Source: Triglochin maritima
Taxonomy: Eukaryota > Streptophyta > Magnoliopsida > Alismatales > Juncaginaceae
Direction: 5' to 3'
Length of the DNA: 64,000 bases
Assembly (NCBI GenBank): GCA_963682175.1
Contig: OY821775.1
Span: 34,842,053-34,906,052 of the forward strand
This document shows, piece after piece, positions 32,196 to 43,842 of this stretch (the stretch's first letter is position 1; every line of letters starts with the position of its first letter). The notes below the pieces were generated by a model, which ran no database searches, had not been told where the DNA came from, and saw only the letters and a program-made list of their open reading frames with translations. The position numbers and the translations under genes are program-made.

Positions 32196-33383
32196 TGATG
32201 CATTGCATACATTGCATCATATGTCTTTCATTTAGATTACTTTTACATCAATAAATGCTACTAAGGTATGTGTTTAGTCTTATTTACAGAATACAGGGAC
32301 CTGAATGCAATTTACCAACATTCCGAGCATAAACGTGTGCAAAAGATTCACTTCTATCATAAAGACCGAATTCAAGTTTATCGGGTTTCAATTGGAAATG
32401 CATCCAAGCATAAAAGCATTCAAGGAGCTAATCACAAAAAGGTCAAGGACTTAATTGCAAAATGCCAAGGACCTAATTGCAAAAGAAAAGGATCAAGTTA
32501 TTTTGTTGGAAAAGTCAAAAGAAAAATCAACTATAAATCTCCAACAATGGAAGGAATTAATCCGGAGCTCAAGACAATGGAAAGAAATCATCCAGACACG
32601 CAAATAAAGATCAAATCATACCATAAACGCGTGACAAAAATCCTGATTAAATCCGACCAACGTGGGAGGCGAATCCGCCGCACAATACACATGATGTGCG
32701 GCGATTCCGCCGCCCATTGGTCGATCCGTGTGTCCCAATTTCGTCCACTCGTGTATGGACACGTGTACTATCCAATTCTATATCTAAGTCCCTTGTAGCA
32801 ACTATAAATAGACCCGAGAACGATGTAAATAGGGTCCTTGGTTGTTGTTCTTATTTGTGTACCTTAGTTTTATTAATAAAATTCTGTTCTTTTAATTCTT
32901 GTTTTAGTTTTCTTTTAATGTCTCAAGGACCTCTTCTTCTTCCTCCCTCCATGAGTTTCTAACTCTCTCCAAAGGGTGGAGGTGATGGAATTAGGGTTAG
33001 AGAATGATGAATGCATGTTATTATTTTAAGTTCATGATTAGTGTATTTTGATTACTTGAGTTTATGTTAAGTCATTTATCTTGTAATGCTTCATAACTAA
33101 CATGATTTACAATAAGTTTCAGTAATTCTCTACTCTAAACCTAAGTCTAAACCTCCACCCCACGGATTTCTCTCTTTGTTCTTGTTTTAATTTTAATTGC
33201 TTTTGTTTCGTACTTTAGTTAATTAAACCAAAAACCCCAAAAACCCAAATTAATTCTTCTCTCCCTTCTTCCCCTCAATCGAAATCACACTAACAACGAA
33301 ATCTCTCCCTCCTTGTGTTCGACCCGTACTTGCCACGTCTTCATTGACGCCGTGCACTTGCGGTATAAATTTAATTTTCATCA
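32196..33383 (+). repeat. 3' LTR of element D
   Basis: 1188 bp, offset 6203 from the 5' LTR with no difference noticed; ends TTTTCATCA before TSD GCAGG. Confidence 0.93.
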
Positions 33384-35197
33384 GCAGGTAGGTGTTCTGT
33401 GGTGCCTGAGAAGGAGGCGTTGGTGTATTACCCTCACCCTCAGCCTCTTCTTCACCACTATTCCAACTGAGGGGCTGCATAGATGGTGGTGGTGGTGGCA
33501 AGCAAATGTGATTGTCAACCTGCTTTCCATTCCTTAAGGTCACAATGGAATTGACATGGTGAATAGGTTCCTCCACATGATTCACTTGCCTCCCCCGAGG
33601 TACCACATTCTCATTTTGCATGTGTTGTTGCTGGTACATGCGGGGGTTAGCCTCAGGCTGGCTAGGAAAAGACCCTCTCTCTCTCTTTCATATACAGATT
33701 GAGCAAATTGGCTCATCTGAAGCTCTAGAGATTTGATGGTCTGCTGATTTGAAGTGGGAACTTGACTTGTGGTTTACATAAAATTTTTGATTGAGTTTTC
33801 AAGTACACGAGTCAAGGTCTCAAGCGAATTGAATCGGGTTTCCATATTATTGGAATTTGGGAAACCCGATTGATTGGTGATTGGAGCTTGGGGCGGCTGA
33901 TAAGATTGTGCATGCATGGGAGGTTGGTATGATTGGTTAGGTGGTCGAGAGGAGTTTGAAGGACCACCCAGGGCATTATTTTGGTTCCATGAAAAATTGG
34001 AGTGGTTCCTCCATCCAGGATTATAAGATGATGAGTATGGGTCATTCCTAGCTCTGTCATAGATGGCGTTGACATGTTCCATCTCAGGAGGAATGGACGC
34101 ACACTCTCTTTCTACATGACATATCCTACCACATGAATGACAGGGAACTAGACCAGATGTGGACATGTGAGGTGCACCTTGTTGGTTTTGGAGCTCAATC
34201 GAATCCATACGGCGCATTAAGGTCGTCATGCGTGCCTCGGTGGCCGTAGTGGTATCGACAACAAATGCAGCACCCGATCTAGTCGAGTTAGCATTCGCGA
34301 TCCTCGCTCCTATGCTTGATGATGCAGGCGGCTCACTCATACTCTCCCATTGCATGGTTTTCTCAGCAAGGTCTTCTAGGAAAGCCCATGCCTCCCTTTC
34401 ATCCTTTCCTAGGAACTCTCCTTGTCACATGGACTCAAGGAGTGTCCGGAACGGGATGTGAAGACCCTCGTAAACAATCTTACAAAGACGCCACAACTCA
34501 ATGCCATGGTGAGGGCATGAGGATAGTAGGTCCTTGAACCTCTCTAGATATGCATGAAATGTTTCGGTCTCAAGTAGATAGAACGAATTGATTTCGTTCC
34601 TCAACTTTTGAGTCCGATGATTTGGAAACTATTTCTCGAGGAAAGCAGATTGAAACTCAACCCAAGTCCTAAAGGAATTTGCCTGGTTTCTGTACAACCA
34701 CTTCTTGGCGTCATCCTTTAGTGCAAGAGGAACAAGCCTAAGATGGATGGAGTTTGTGCTAAGTTGTTGCAGCTTGAACATAGCACAAACCTCCTCAAAT
34801 CCCCTGAGAAATGAGGGAGCATGGAAATAAACTGAGGCTTAACCTCAAAATGGTTCCCATTAGCCTCTGGCAATACAATGCATGAGGGTAGAGTAGTACG
34901 GCTCGGGTAGCATCGATCATGTAGAGGTATGAGAGCCACAACATGAAACACAGGTGGAACAAGTGGGTCCAGCAACTGCTCCTCCTCACGGAAATGAGCA
35001 GCCATTGAACCCGGACTGAGTGCAACATGAGAGGAGGAAGGCGTCGAGAAGTCAACTACCGAAGCAGGGTTGACAACGCGCCTCGTCAAACGACCACTCT
35101 CGTCTCGTTCCCACGAAAGCATGCACAAAGGTGCACACACACAAACCAAAACTTTTTTTAACAAAGAATGTGCGTAGAGGAGAAGACGGGGGAACAC
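33384..35197 (-). pseudogene. Element B Gag, N-terminal part
   Basis: Sense order: an N-terminal segment with HDRCYPSRTTLPSCIVLP (34718-35197), matching the D start region; a decayed capsid domain with several frame changes (about 34355-34800); then an open stretch with a CCHC knuckle CHSCGRICHVEREC and the NDPYSSSYNPGWRNHSNFSW motif (33774-34355), and the linker up to the D insertion (33389-33639). The frame ends by running into D's LTR. Continues at 24817-25992. Confidence 0.75.
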
Positions 35198-36173
35198 AGG
35201 AGAGAAAGAATGACTAAGGAGAGAAGGGAAGAAGTCCTTATGCTACGGCGGATGGGTACAGGTAGAAGCACACAAGCAAACAAGGCTTCAAGCAATCCCA
35301 ACGTCGCTATAGGTCCTTACAGCTAGACGACGCCTAACTGCGAGGTCACACAACCTCAACACGCCTCACCTCCCTACGACGAGGACTACAAAGCCCAGCA
35401 AGTGAGCCAAGATCCGGAGATCTCGTCTCTCCTACTATCGACAGAGTGGGCAACGTCGTTCAGGTCGTGACAGTCGGGACTGGATCACTCTCCTAATGCC
35501 CCCGAAATCCTTAGGGACAATGTCTACTTGATTTTAAAAATTAGGCTCTTGATTAGTGTTGTTTGTGGGGCGAAGGAATGGGTGATGAAATCCCCCAACT
35601 TATCTTTTATGGGACAGCCCCTCCTTAGTAGCGTTTTGGAGTCTTAATCTAACAATCAACTCTCCAAACAAACACTCAACTCACACTTGTTTCAATGCAC
35701 TTCCTACTAACTAATGCATGTTCATATGAAATGTATAAATGAGAGTAGAAGGTGCGTACCTCACGCCAGCACTCAGCAACTGAAAATAAAGCTAAAATAA
35801 AAGACAATCTACATGCCTAAGTCACATACATGATGCATGACCTAAACAATAAAGAATGCCTAATCTTTTGCTTTGGGTTTTAGGGTCCAAGTTGCTTAAA
35901 GGATGTTTGATTATTGATCTGGGAACAAACTATAAGTCAAAACATGCCAAATCAAGTCCCAGATCACTACATCAATTATGGAAACAAGATGAAGAAAACA
36001 GAAGGGAAACAAGGCCCACCAGACCGCTGATTCGCGGTCCAAAGTATCCAGGTTGCCTCCCAATTTCTCCAGCTACCTCTCCTTGCGACTCCAAGTCTCC
36101 TGAAACAAAGAAAAACTACAAAACATGAATTAAATCCACTGGAATCGTCCAAACAAGAGTCTAGACTGACACC
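35198..36173 (-). other. Leader of element B
   Basis: Non-coding leader. It holds one GACCGC-N-GCGGTC palindrome (36022-36039) near the PBS. The stretch around 35290-35640 is alignable with the leaders of E (43670-45480, interrupted) and Z (59330-59680). No gene seen. Confidence 0.6.
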
Positions 36174-36191
36174 TCCCTAGCAACGACGCCA
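36174..36191 (-). promoter_or_regulatory. PBS of element B, degenerate tRNA-Asp
   Basis: Sense TGGCGTCGTTGCTAGGGA, three changes from the tRNA-Asp complement, six bases from the LTR at 36198. Confidence 0.7.
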
Positions 36192-36197
36192 AAAACT

Positions 36198-37562
36198 TGT
36201 TGAACGTTTTATATTAAACCGCAAGTGCACGACCGTGTTGAAGTCGTGGCAAATACGGGTCGTCCTCAGGAAGTTGAGCAGCCTATCGTTTGCGCGAAAT
36301 CAAGTGGCAAAAAATAGGGAAGAGAGTTTGAATATCCTAATTTACACTACACTACGAAGTACGAAATGCGAAAGAAAGCAACAAACGATGAACTACCAAA
36401 CTAAACTAAGAACTAAATAAGTGCTGGAATTCAGAAATGGAAAATCCCTAAGGGGTGGAGTGAGTGCAAATTTGCAAAGAGGTGGGTGTTGAACACATTC
36501 TTTAATCATAAATAAAGGTGGTGTTATCATGCATAGGAAGTGTCTAAATGTTATGGCAAAACCTATCAATCCATTCACCAATCTAGTTGATTAACATTTA
36601 CATATACAAGTTGTTTATTTCATAACCTAAACAAGCATTAGAGGTGTCTAATTATTTTGGAAAAACTCATCACGTTATAAATTCTATCCTAAACAAGGAA
36701 GCATACATTCATGTTTTATCAACACATTGTAAATAAAGCATTCATTCCATTCTCATTTGCATGTATGAACATCTACTCCAGCCCCAAAGGGGATGGAACT
36801 ACTCACTACACGTTGGACTAATTATTAAACTAAGCAAGGAAAGCATATTAACTAAGCTTCTAAAACTAATGAAATTAAATTAAACAAAGTAAAACAAGCA
36901 ACATGAAACAAACAACATAATAATGAAACTTTTATTAAAATAACTCACAATTCAAGTAGCATCCTCCTACTTTAGTGTGTGCTTTAAGGCCTCACTTCTA
37001 GTAGGAAGAATAGCCACTCAAAATGTGAAGTGATTACAATAGAAGGTGAGGAGTTCTATTTGTAGCCAAAGAAGAAGGCAATCCGGGACAATCCCCCGAT
37101 GTGAGACTAAACAAATACCATAAATAGAATAAACACGCTCTAATACACGAGCCACAAAAATCTCCGCGGATCTGGAGAGATCCAGACCACTAATTGGCGG
37201 TCAATAAAGTTTGGATCATCCTGGGATTTCATCTGGGCTTTCCATGTTCATATTGTTTGTCTTTGATGCGGTTACTGGACTTGTTGGAGCTCCGACCCGA
37301 CTCTAATTGCCAAAATACTCCCCATGATGGTGAGGAGTTTTTTGTTTTGCTCTTTGGTCTTACGTTCAGGTCGTTCTCCCATGTATCTTAGTCCCCAGGT
37401 CTCACAATTCAGTCATTTTCCCTGCTTTTGGGTCCTTTTATGCTTCATCTCTTCAAACCTATTTATTCCTTAAAACTAAACAAAAAACTCATTACATAGT
37501 ATTGTTTAGGTGAAAGATAATGGATATAAGATACAAATATAAGCATGAAATGATGTCAATCA
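36198..37562 (-). repeat. 5' LTR of element B
   Basis: 1365 bp, uninterrupted, giving the intact form of the split 3' LTR, including the ATTAC target site of the tandem array near 37035. Followed by TSD AGTTG (37563-37567). Confidence 0.88.
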
Positions 37563-37567
37563 AGTTG

Positions 37568-39050
37568 TAATCAAAGGGATTAAGCAAGATCAATGTCGAC
37601 CTTTTGTCTATGCTCTAAAGGCTCTAAAGGATCACTAAAATGTTGAATAAAGGATGTCAAAGATATCAAGCAAGTGTTGTAAAGATGAACCATCACATGC
37701 AACTTTAAAGGAATTAGATGCGTTCGCGAGTTCGATGATGTTTTTCCAGAAGATGTTCAAGGTCTACCTCCACATCGAGATATCTACTTTTGTATCGAGT
37801 TACTAGCGGGACCAAGACCAATATCAAAAGCACCTTATAGAATGGCATCTCCTGAGCTCGAAGAATTGAACAAACAGTTGTAGGATTTAATAAATAAATT
37901 TTCATTTGTCCTAGTGTCTCAGCATGGGGAGCCTCAATGTTATTTGTAAAGAAGAAGGATGAGTGAATGAGATTATGCATCGACGATTGGAGTTGGATCA
38001 CGTGACAGTGAAGAATAAGTATCCATTATCGCAGATTAATGACATTTTGATCTGCTGAAGCATGCAATAGTTTTTTCCAAGATAGATTTGCGGTTTGGGT
38101 ATCACCAGTTGAGGATACAACATGTGGGTATACCAAATACTGCATTCAAAACTAGATATGTGCATTATGAATTTTTGGTAATGTCATTCTGATTAACCAA
38201 TTTACCTATTGCGTTCAAGGATTTGATGAACAAAGTTTTACGACTTTATCTGGATCGCTTTGTTGTCATTTTTGTGGATGATATTTGGTGTACTCAGAGA
38301 ATGCAGCACAACATGAAGAGGACCTCCAAGTGGTGTTGGAAACTTTGAGGCAAAACAACCTTTTTGCCAAATTTGCTAAATGTGAATTTTGGTCGGATCA
38401 AGTGTCATTCCTTGGGAAGTGATACTATAGAATTAATAGTGGTGGATGCAGTTATGCAATGGAATCAACCGAAGAGTGTATCAAAAATTAGAAGTTTCCT
38501 CGCCATTGCTGGATATTATAGGAGATTCATTACAGACCATGCAAAGATTGCAAATCTATTAGCTAGACTCACCAGGAAAGTGAAGTTTGAGTGGTCTCAG
38601 TGTTGTGACCAAAGCTTCCAAGAGTTAAAGCAAAGGCTAACCTGTACAGAAGTGTTAACCCTTTGATCAGGTGATGGTCAATCCATGGTTTATAGTGACG
38701 CCTCAGGATACGACTTGGTTGTGTCTTGATGCGACATGGTAGTGTGGTAGCTTATGCATAGAGATAACTCAAGACTCATGAAAATTAATATCTAACGCAT
38801 GATTTGGAGCTAGCAGCCATTGACTTTGCCTTGAAAATTTTGCAACATTATCTATATAGTGAACAATTTGAGGTGTACACAGACCACAAGAGCTTGAGCT
38901 ACTTATATTCATAGAAAGACTTGAATATGAGGCATTGCAGATGGTTTGAATTCCTGAAGGACTATGACATTACAATTTCATATCATCCAAAAAAGGCTAA
39001 TGTTGTAGCAGATGCGTTAAGCAAAAATTCTGAAGGGCTACCTAGTAGCT
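37568..39050 (+). pseudogene. Ty3/gypsy (Tekay/Del-like) RT and RNase H, element G
   Basis: Continuation of G beyond element B. With several frameshifts and stops the following can be read: [18 protein letters not shown] and [11 protein letters not shown] (RT start, about 37730-37850), FVVIFVDDI (RT catalytic VDD, about 38256-38285), an open 100-codon block with SFLAIAGYYRRFI (38364-38666), YSDASG (RNase H aspartate, about 38691), [10 protein letters not shown] (about 38876) and ADALSKN (about 39010). No integrase follows: the element is truncated near 39050, where element E begins. Order and motifs fit Tekay/Del chromoviruses. Confidence 0.8.
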
Positions 39051-39109
39051 AAGATGATGGTTCATGATCAAAAGTGGTTAGAAGAAGTGGTAGTTTAGAG
39101 TTTAGGGTT

Positions 39110-40295
39110 CTTATTTACATTACCACTTTTTTATCTTCTCCTTTTTCTTTTCTTTTTTTCTTTCTTTTTATTCTTCTTGTTGGTCTTTAATTCTCCCAAG
39201 GTTAGGTATCGTGCATCATTGGCTATGAGGACTTACACTATCACGTGCACCTTCCCCGAAATCTCCGAATAGGGCGATCCCTACCACTCGTGTAACTGGA
39301 GTGCGGTCGGTGCACCAAAAGTCAGATGACTACAAAGCACCAGGCACTACATCCGCTCGGACCTAATCTCCTTAGTGATAGGAGCCGTGAAAGAAGAGAG
39401 AAAACCTACTCACTTATTTCGTATTTACACATGAACCAAAACCCCTACACTTAAGGTTTCACAACAAGAGTTTAAGGGTTTCTGACTACGACATACTTCC
39501 TTATACTAATAGACACGAATTATTTGACTCACTAGGTTCAGAGTGGACTTCTTTATTTTTGAGTACTGAAACCCTATTATTACTCTCCTCCCAAGGGAAA
39601 ATTGGGGTGCGTCCTTACGATTAGATAAGACATAAAGTTAGTGTACTAGATTTCCTAATGCAACATGTTCAACTCAATTATGGGAGCTTCCTTTTTACTT
39701 TGCCTCTCAACGGTTTTCGACATGCTAAACTCACACAAAACCCACAAAACATTTTCTTTCACAAACACATGAAGATTTTGAAAGAAATGTGAAAATTTAA
39801 AACACTAGGCAAGCAAAAGAAGCCAAGTCACCCAAGGATCATGGCAGACAGATATATCGATATTAAATGCAGCACACTAACATCACCCTTACAATACAAA
39901 CAAAAGAAAGCAAAACAAAAGGAAAAAGACTTGACTATGTACACACGTAAAACACCCCCTCACACTCACCGTATGCATTGTCCTCAATGAATGTGAGCAT
40001 GATACTACATGGATTTATGCATGCAAAATAAAAGATCTCACCAACGTGAAGTGCAAGGAAAGTTTCATGGTAATGTTGATGGACACAAACCCGAATTCCC
40101 CTCAAAGCATGTGAGATACTTATGACGGGAGACGAATACGTGAAAAAAATGGGGCCCAAATACACAAGTATTGGATCCCACGACATGCTATGCTCACTCT
40201 TGGAGTCCTTCTTCTTTTTTTCATTCTTTTTTTTGTTTCTCTTTTTTCCCCTTCAAATATAACTATGTACAAAAATGGGCTCCCATCTTCATTTG
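39110..40295 (-). other. 3' non-coding remnant of element E
   Basis: Alignable with B's 3' non-coding region (23020-24600) without the foldback transposon; the empty insertion site is near 39790. It retains the GCATTGTCCTCAATGAATGTGAGCA box (39975 on) and the internal tract (plus strand CACCCCCTCACACTCACC, 39953-39970). The GNRA hairpin part and PPT are lost by truncation. No gene. Confidence 0.6.
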
Positions 40296-43200
40296 TCAAG
40301 GGACATCAAGTGGGAACCCACCATCTCTCGAGCTAGAAATGCAACTACAAGGGCTCGCAACACAATAAACAGGAGGATTGTTGAGAGGTTTATGAACCAA
40401 GGATGGTGGTTCATGCCTCTCAAAACTAGGGTCTGTGAATGGAAATGGAAACAAGTACAATTCCGTTCCACGACAAAGTTGAGGGTCGTCAATATATACC
40501 CTCCAACTAACATTTGGGTGCACCGGGATCATTTCATCCACACAAAGTGACACCATGGACTTATTACATAGATGGGAAAGTCCAGAAGCACAATTGCCTA
40601 ACGACCGGGCACCCTTATAAGCATTGTGGTCATTTGATGCCTCTTGAGAATGAGTAAGATAGGAGGCATAAATGAGAGGTCAATCTCTGTCTGGTTGTTT
40701 GAAATGTAGGGTATTAGGTGGTTGATTCTTAACCGACATGGGGTCCTCAATAGATACAGAGTGAAGAGTAGGTGGCCCAGAGGCCACAAAATGGTATCTT
40801 GTGGCTTAAGAGCCACATCATCGAAAGGATGTGGCTCAATGGCTACATGATCACAAGCTAAGACACCTTCTTGTGCCAGCCCAGGTGAAACATCTTCACC
40901 ACCATCATGATTTCCATTGAACAACTCTCTAAAATACTTGAAGGTGCCTTCGACTTCAATCTCATTCGTGCCCTGGATAAGGTTGACCTCAACAGGGTCA
41001 TCGAAGGCACCTGGCTTCTTCCCGATGGTGAAGATGTTGAAATCACACTGACTACCATATGTCAAGCGCATCAGACCATTACGACAATTGATCAAGGCAT
41101 TGGAAGTCGCTAGAAATGGTCCTCCAAAATAATAGGAATTTGTCGAAGTGGGTTTGACACAAGTTCGGTATCCAAAATAAAGAATCGACTGGATAAATGA
41201 ACTCACCCACTTTGATCAGAACATCTCTACCACGCCCCTCGGTTTCTCCATAGACCTATCAACCAGTTGAAGAGTGGTTTTTATTTTTTTGAGGTCTCCA
41301 AGACCGAAGTGGACGTAGACTGAATACGGTAGAAGATTGAAGATGCACCAAGGTCCAAAAACCTCGATGTATTGACACCTCACCAATCATACAAGGAATA
41401 GTAGGGAAACTAGGGTCCTCGTATTTGACTTGCGTAGGTATTGCCAACAATGAACTCACATTAGCAGGAAGAAAAGCTTTCTTCGGAACATTGGTTTTCC
41501 TCTTCTTGGTGCATAACTCCTTGAAAACCTTGGCATAAGGTGACATTTGCTGAATCACCTCCAACAGAGGAAGGTTCATCTTAACTTGCCGAAAGATCTC
41601 AAGCATTTTGTCATGCATATCTGAAGTTTTCTTTTTAAGGCGCTCAGCAAATGGCACCTTCGAGGCATACGAGTCTTTCGAAGGAACCTCAACATTCTGT
41701 TCCGTAGAAACATAAGTGGGCACCTCAGAATATGATTCCTTTGACCCATGATGACACAAGGGGACCTCAGGGTTCGGCCTCATTTTCGAAATAAAAGTAC
41801 AAGGAACCTCAGGATCAAGCTCCTTCGTGGAAGTAGTTGTTAATGGAACCTCAAGATCCAGCTCCCTCGTAGATGTAGGTATCAACGCAGGTCTGGTGAC
41901 ACCAAAAGATGGTGATTGCAAGGAAGGTAACCGAATGTGGTTGCCCACCTCCTTATCTCAGGTTGACTTGAATTGACATTTCTCACGTTCAGGGAGCTGA
42001 TGAGTCAACTGGCAAACTTGCACTTCCAAAGTTTTGAATGAACTTTGCATGCTTTGCATGAATGCTTGAAGGGTCGGATAAGTAGAGGGGTGCTTTGGGT
42101 CAACCCACTGAAGTAGTGGAGTTTGGCTAAAAAAAACCCGATGATGACGCTTGAGGAGGTTGGTGAGTATGGGGGTTGGGACCTCTGATGTGGGGGTTGG
42201 TATGTCACTGATGGGCATGGAGGGTGATCAGGTGGGGGTTGAGGTTGAGTGTGCGAGCTCTGACCGTTGCCTCCACTAGGCACCTACGAGAAGTTAGGGT
42301 GGTTTCGCCATCCCGTGTTGTATGAGTGACTGTATGGGTCGTCACGGGGCTGTTGTTGATACATCTCATTTGCATGCTCAGTATCACTTGGAGTGTAAGC
42401 ACATTCCAAGTCACTATGTCCCGTAAGTCCACACCTATGATACGTGGGCGTAGCAACCTGGGTTACAAGAGCTCGGTCAAACTCTAAACTCTCAATACGA
42501 CGCATGAGAGTTGCCATTTTTGCCTCAGACACGATAGTTGACTCAACTTCGTATGATCCAACATGACCAGAAGATCTGGCAGCTCATGGCTCTTGCATGG
42601 CGTCCCACTGAATGGTACATTATGACATTAATTCAAAAGTATCCCATGCCTCATCAATGGGTTTCATTTGGAAGTCACCTTGACACATCGACTCCAACAA
42701 TGTGCGGGTGTTGTAGTTGAGGCACTCATAAACAATTTGGGGCAACTGCCGCAACTCAATTCCATGATGAGGGAACTACAGAAGGTCCTTGAACCTCTCC
42801 AAGAAAGCATGAAACGATTCGGTCTCAGTCTGATACATTTGATGTATCTCGTGCCGTATATGTTGAGTCTTCCTTTGGGGGAAGAATTTCTTCAGAAAGA
42901 CTATCACAAAGTCATCCCTAGGCCGAATTGAGTTTGTCGGGAGGTTGTATGTCCATTTCTTCGTGTTATCCTTTAGTGTGAAAGGAATCATCCTCAACTG
43001 GATTGAATCCTCGTCACCATGTTGAAGCTTGAACAGTGAGCATACCTCCTCGAATTCACGTATAAAGATATACAGATCTTCCTTATTGGCAGTGTAGGTT
43101 GGAAGCATGCTCACATATTGAGGTTTCCATTCATAATTGTTCCCGTGAGCGGGTGGGAGAACTATGGAAGAAGGTTGTGCGGCCCAAACAGGATGGGTCG

Positions 43201-43441
43201 ACTCCCACAGAGTCATTGGTCTATCCTGTTGAGCTAAAGGTGGTGGTGCACCTAGAACTCAATCCTAACCGAATCTCTCCTCCTCCTGAGTCGGAGGAGG
43301 AGAAGGAGGTCTACGTAGTGGTGGGAGAGGAACGAGGTAATCCATGTATGGAACCCGGTCTCCCTCACATCCATGAAACGACTCGGCCTCGTGCTCCAAA
43401 GGAGCACGAGGCGGAGATGGGCGTTCCCCTAGAATGTCCAT
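40296..43441 (-). pseudogene. Element E Gag-protease with GWRV-like C-terminus
   Basis: Likely ATG at 43441. A capsid-type Gag domain is open at 42776-43216 (FIREFEEVCSLF, KKFFPQRKTQHIRHEIH). The knuckle at 42284-42532 has lost its first cysteine (YHRCGLTGHSDLEC). KVPFAERLKK and NVPKKAFL follow (41259-41948), then a frameshifted protease, ATSNALINCRNGLMRL (40598-41206), and VSWRVYIDD, the E version of the GWRV module (40296-40556). Multiple frameshifts make it non-functional. Confidence 0.72.
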
Positions 43442-43842
43442 CTCAGAAGAAAAATGAACTCTCTCCAGTTGAGCACTCTCACCAGAACAAGCCCAACCTC
43501 ACATAAAATGCTCGACTTGACTCTAAACCACACACAACAGCGGGTGTAATCAGAGGAGGAGACTACTCATAGAATATAAAGGAGGAGAAGACTCAGATGA
43601 GGAGTGAGGAAGTCCTTATGCTACGGTGGGTAGGTAATGGTAGAAGTATACAAGCAAACAAGGCTCAAAGAACCTAAGGTTGTTGTAGGTCCTTACAGCT
43701 ACACGATGCCTAACTGCGAGGTTACGCGGCCTAAACACGCCTCACCTCCCTACGGCGAAGACAACAGAGCCCAGCAAGTGAGCTAAGATCCAGAGATCTC
43801 ATCTCTCCTACTATCGACAGAGTGGGCAATACTGATCAGGTC
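43442..43842 (-). other. Leader of element E, part next to gag
   Basis: Non-coding, alignable with the Z leader (59128-59520); interrupted at 43848 by a solo LTR and continued at 45366-46087. Confidence 0.55.

Larger units (their letters stand above)
25988..33388 (+). mobile_element. Element D: complete, young Gag-protease-only LTR retrotransposon (TR-GAG type)
   Basis: 25993-33383 (7391 bp) with TSD GCAGG at 25988-25992 and 33384-33388. The 1188-bp LTRs (25993-27180, 32196-33383) showed no difference where I compared them, and the frames inside them are identical, so insertion is recent. Sense order: PBS 27187-27204, leader to 28644, a Gag-protease ORF 28645-31071, 3' non-coding region 31072-32180, PPT 32181-32195. 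No RT, RNase H or integrase: only 1.1 kb of non-coding sequence lies between protease and 3' LTR. It inserted in antisense to B's gag. Confidence 0.93.
9249..37567 (-). mobile_element. Element B: non-autonomous Athila-related LTR retrotransposon carrying further insertions
   Basis: Minus-strand element at 9254-37562 with TSD AGTTG (9249-9253, 37563-37567). The 3' LTR is split into 9254-10098 and 22001-22575; the 5' LTR is 36198-37562; PBS 36174-36191; leader about 35200-36173; gag-protease pseudogene 33384-35197 plus 24817-25992; 3' non-coding region 22576-24816. Removing the tandem A array, element D and the foldback element leaves about 8.45 kb. No RT, RNase H or integrase is seen. The two LTRs differ visibly (roughly a tenth of positions in the part compared), so B is older than A and D. 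Its LTR is close in form to that of element Z. Confidence 0.85.
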
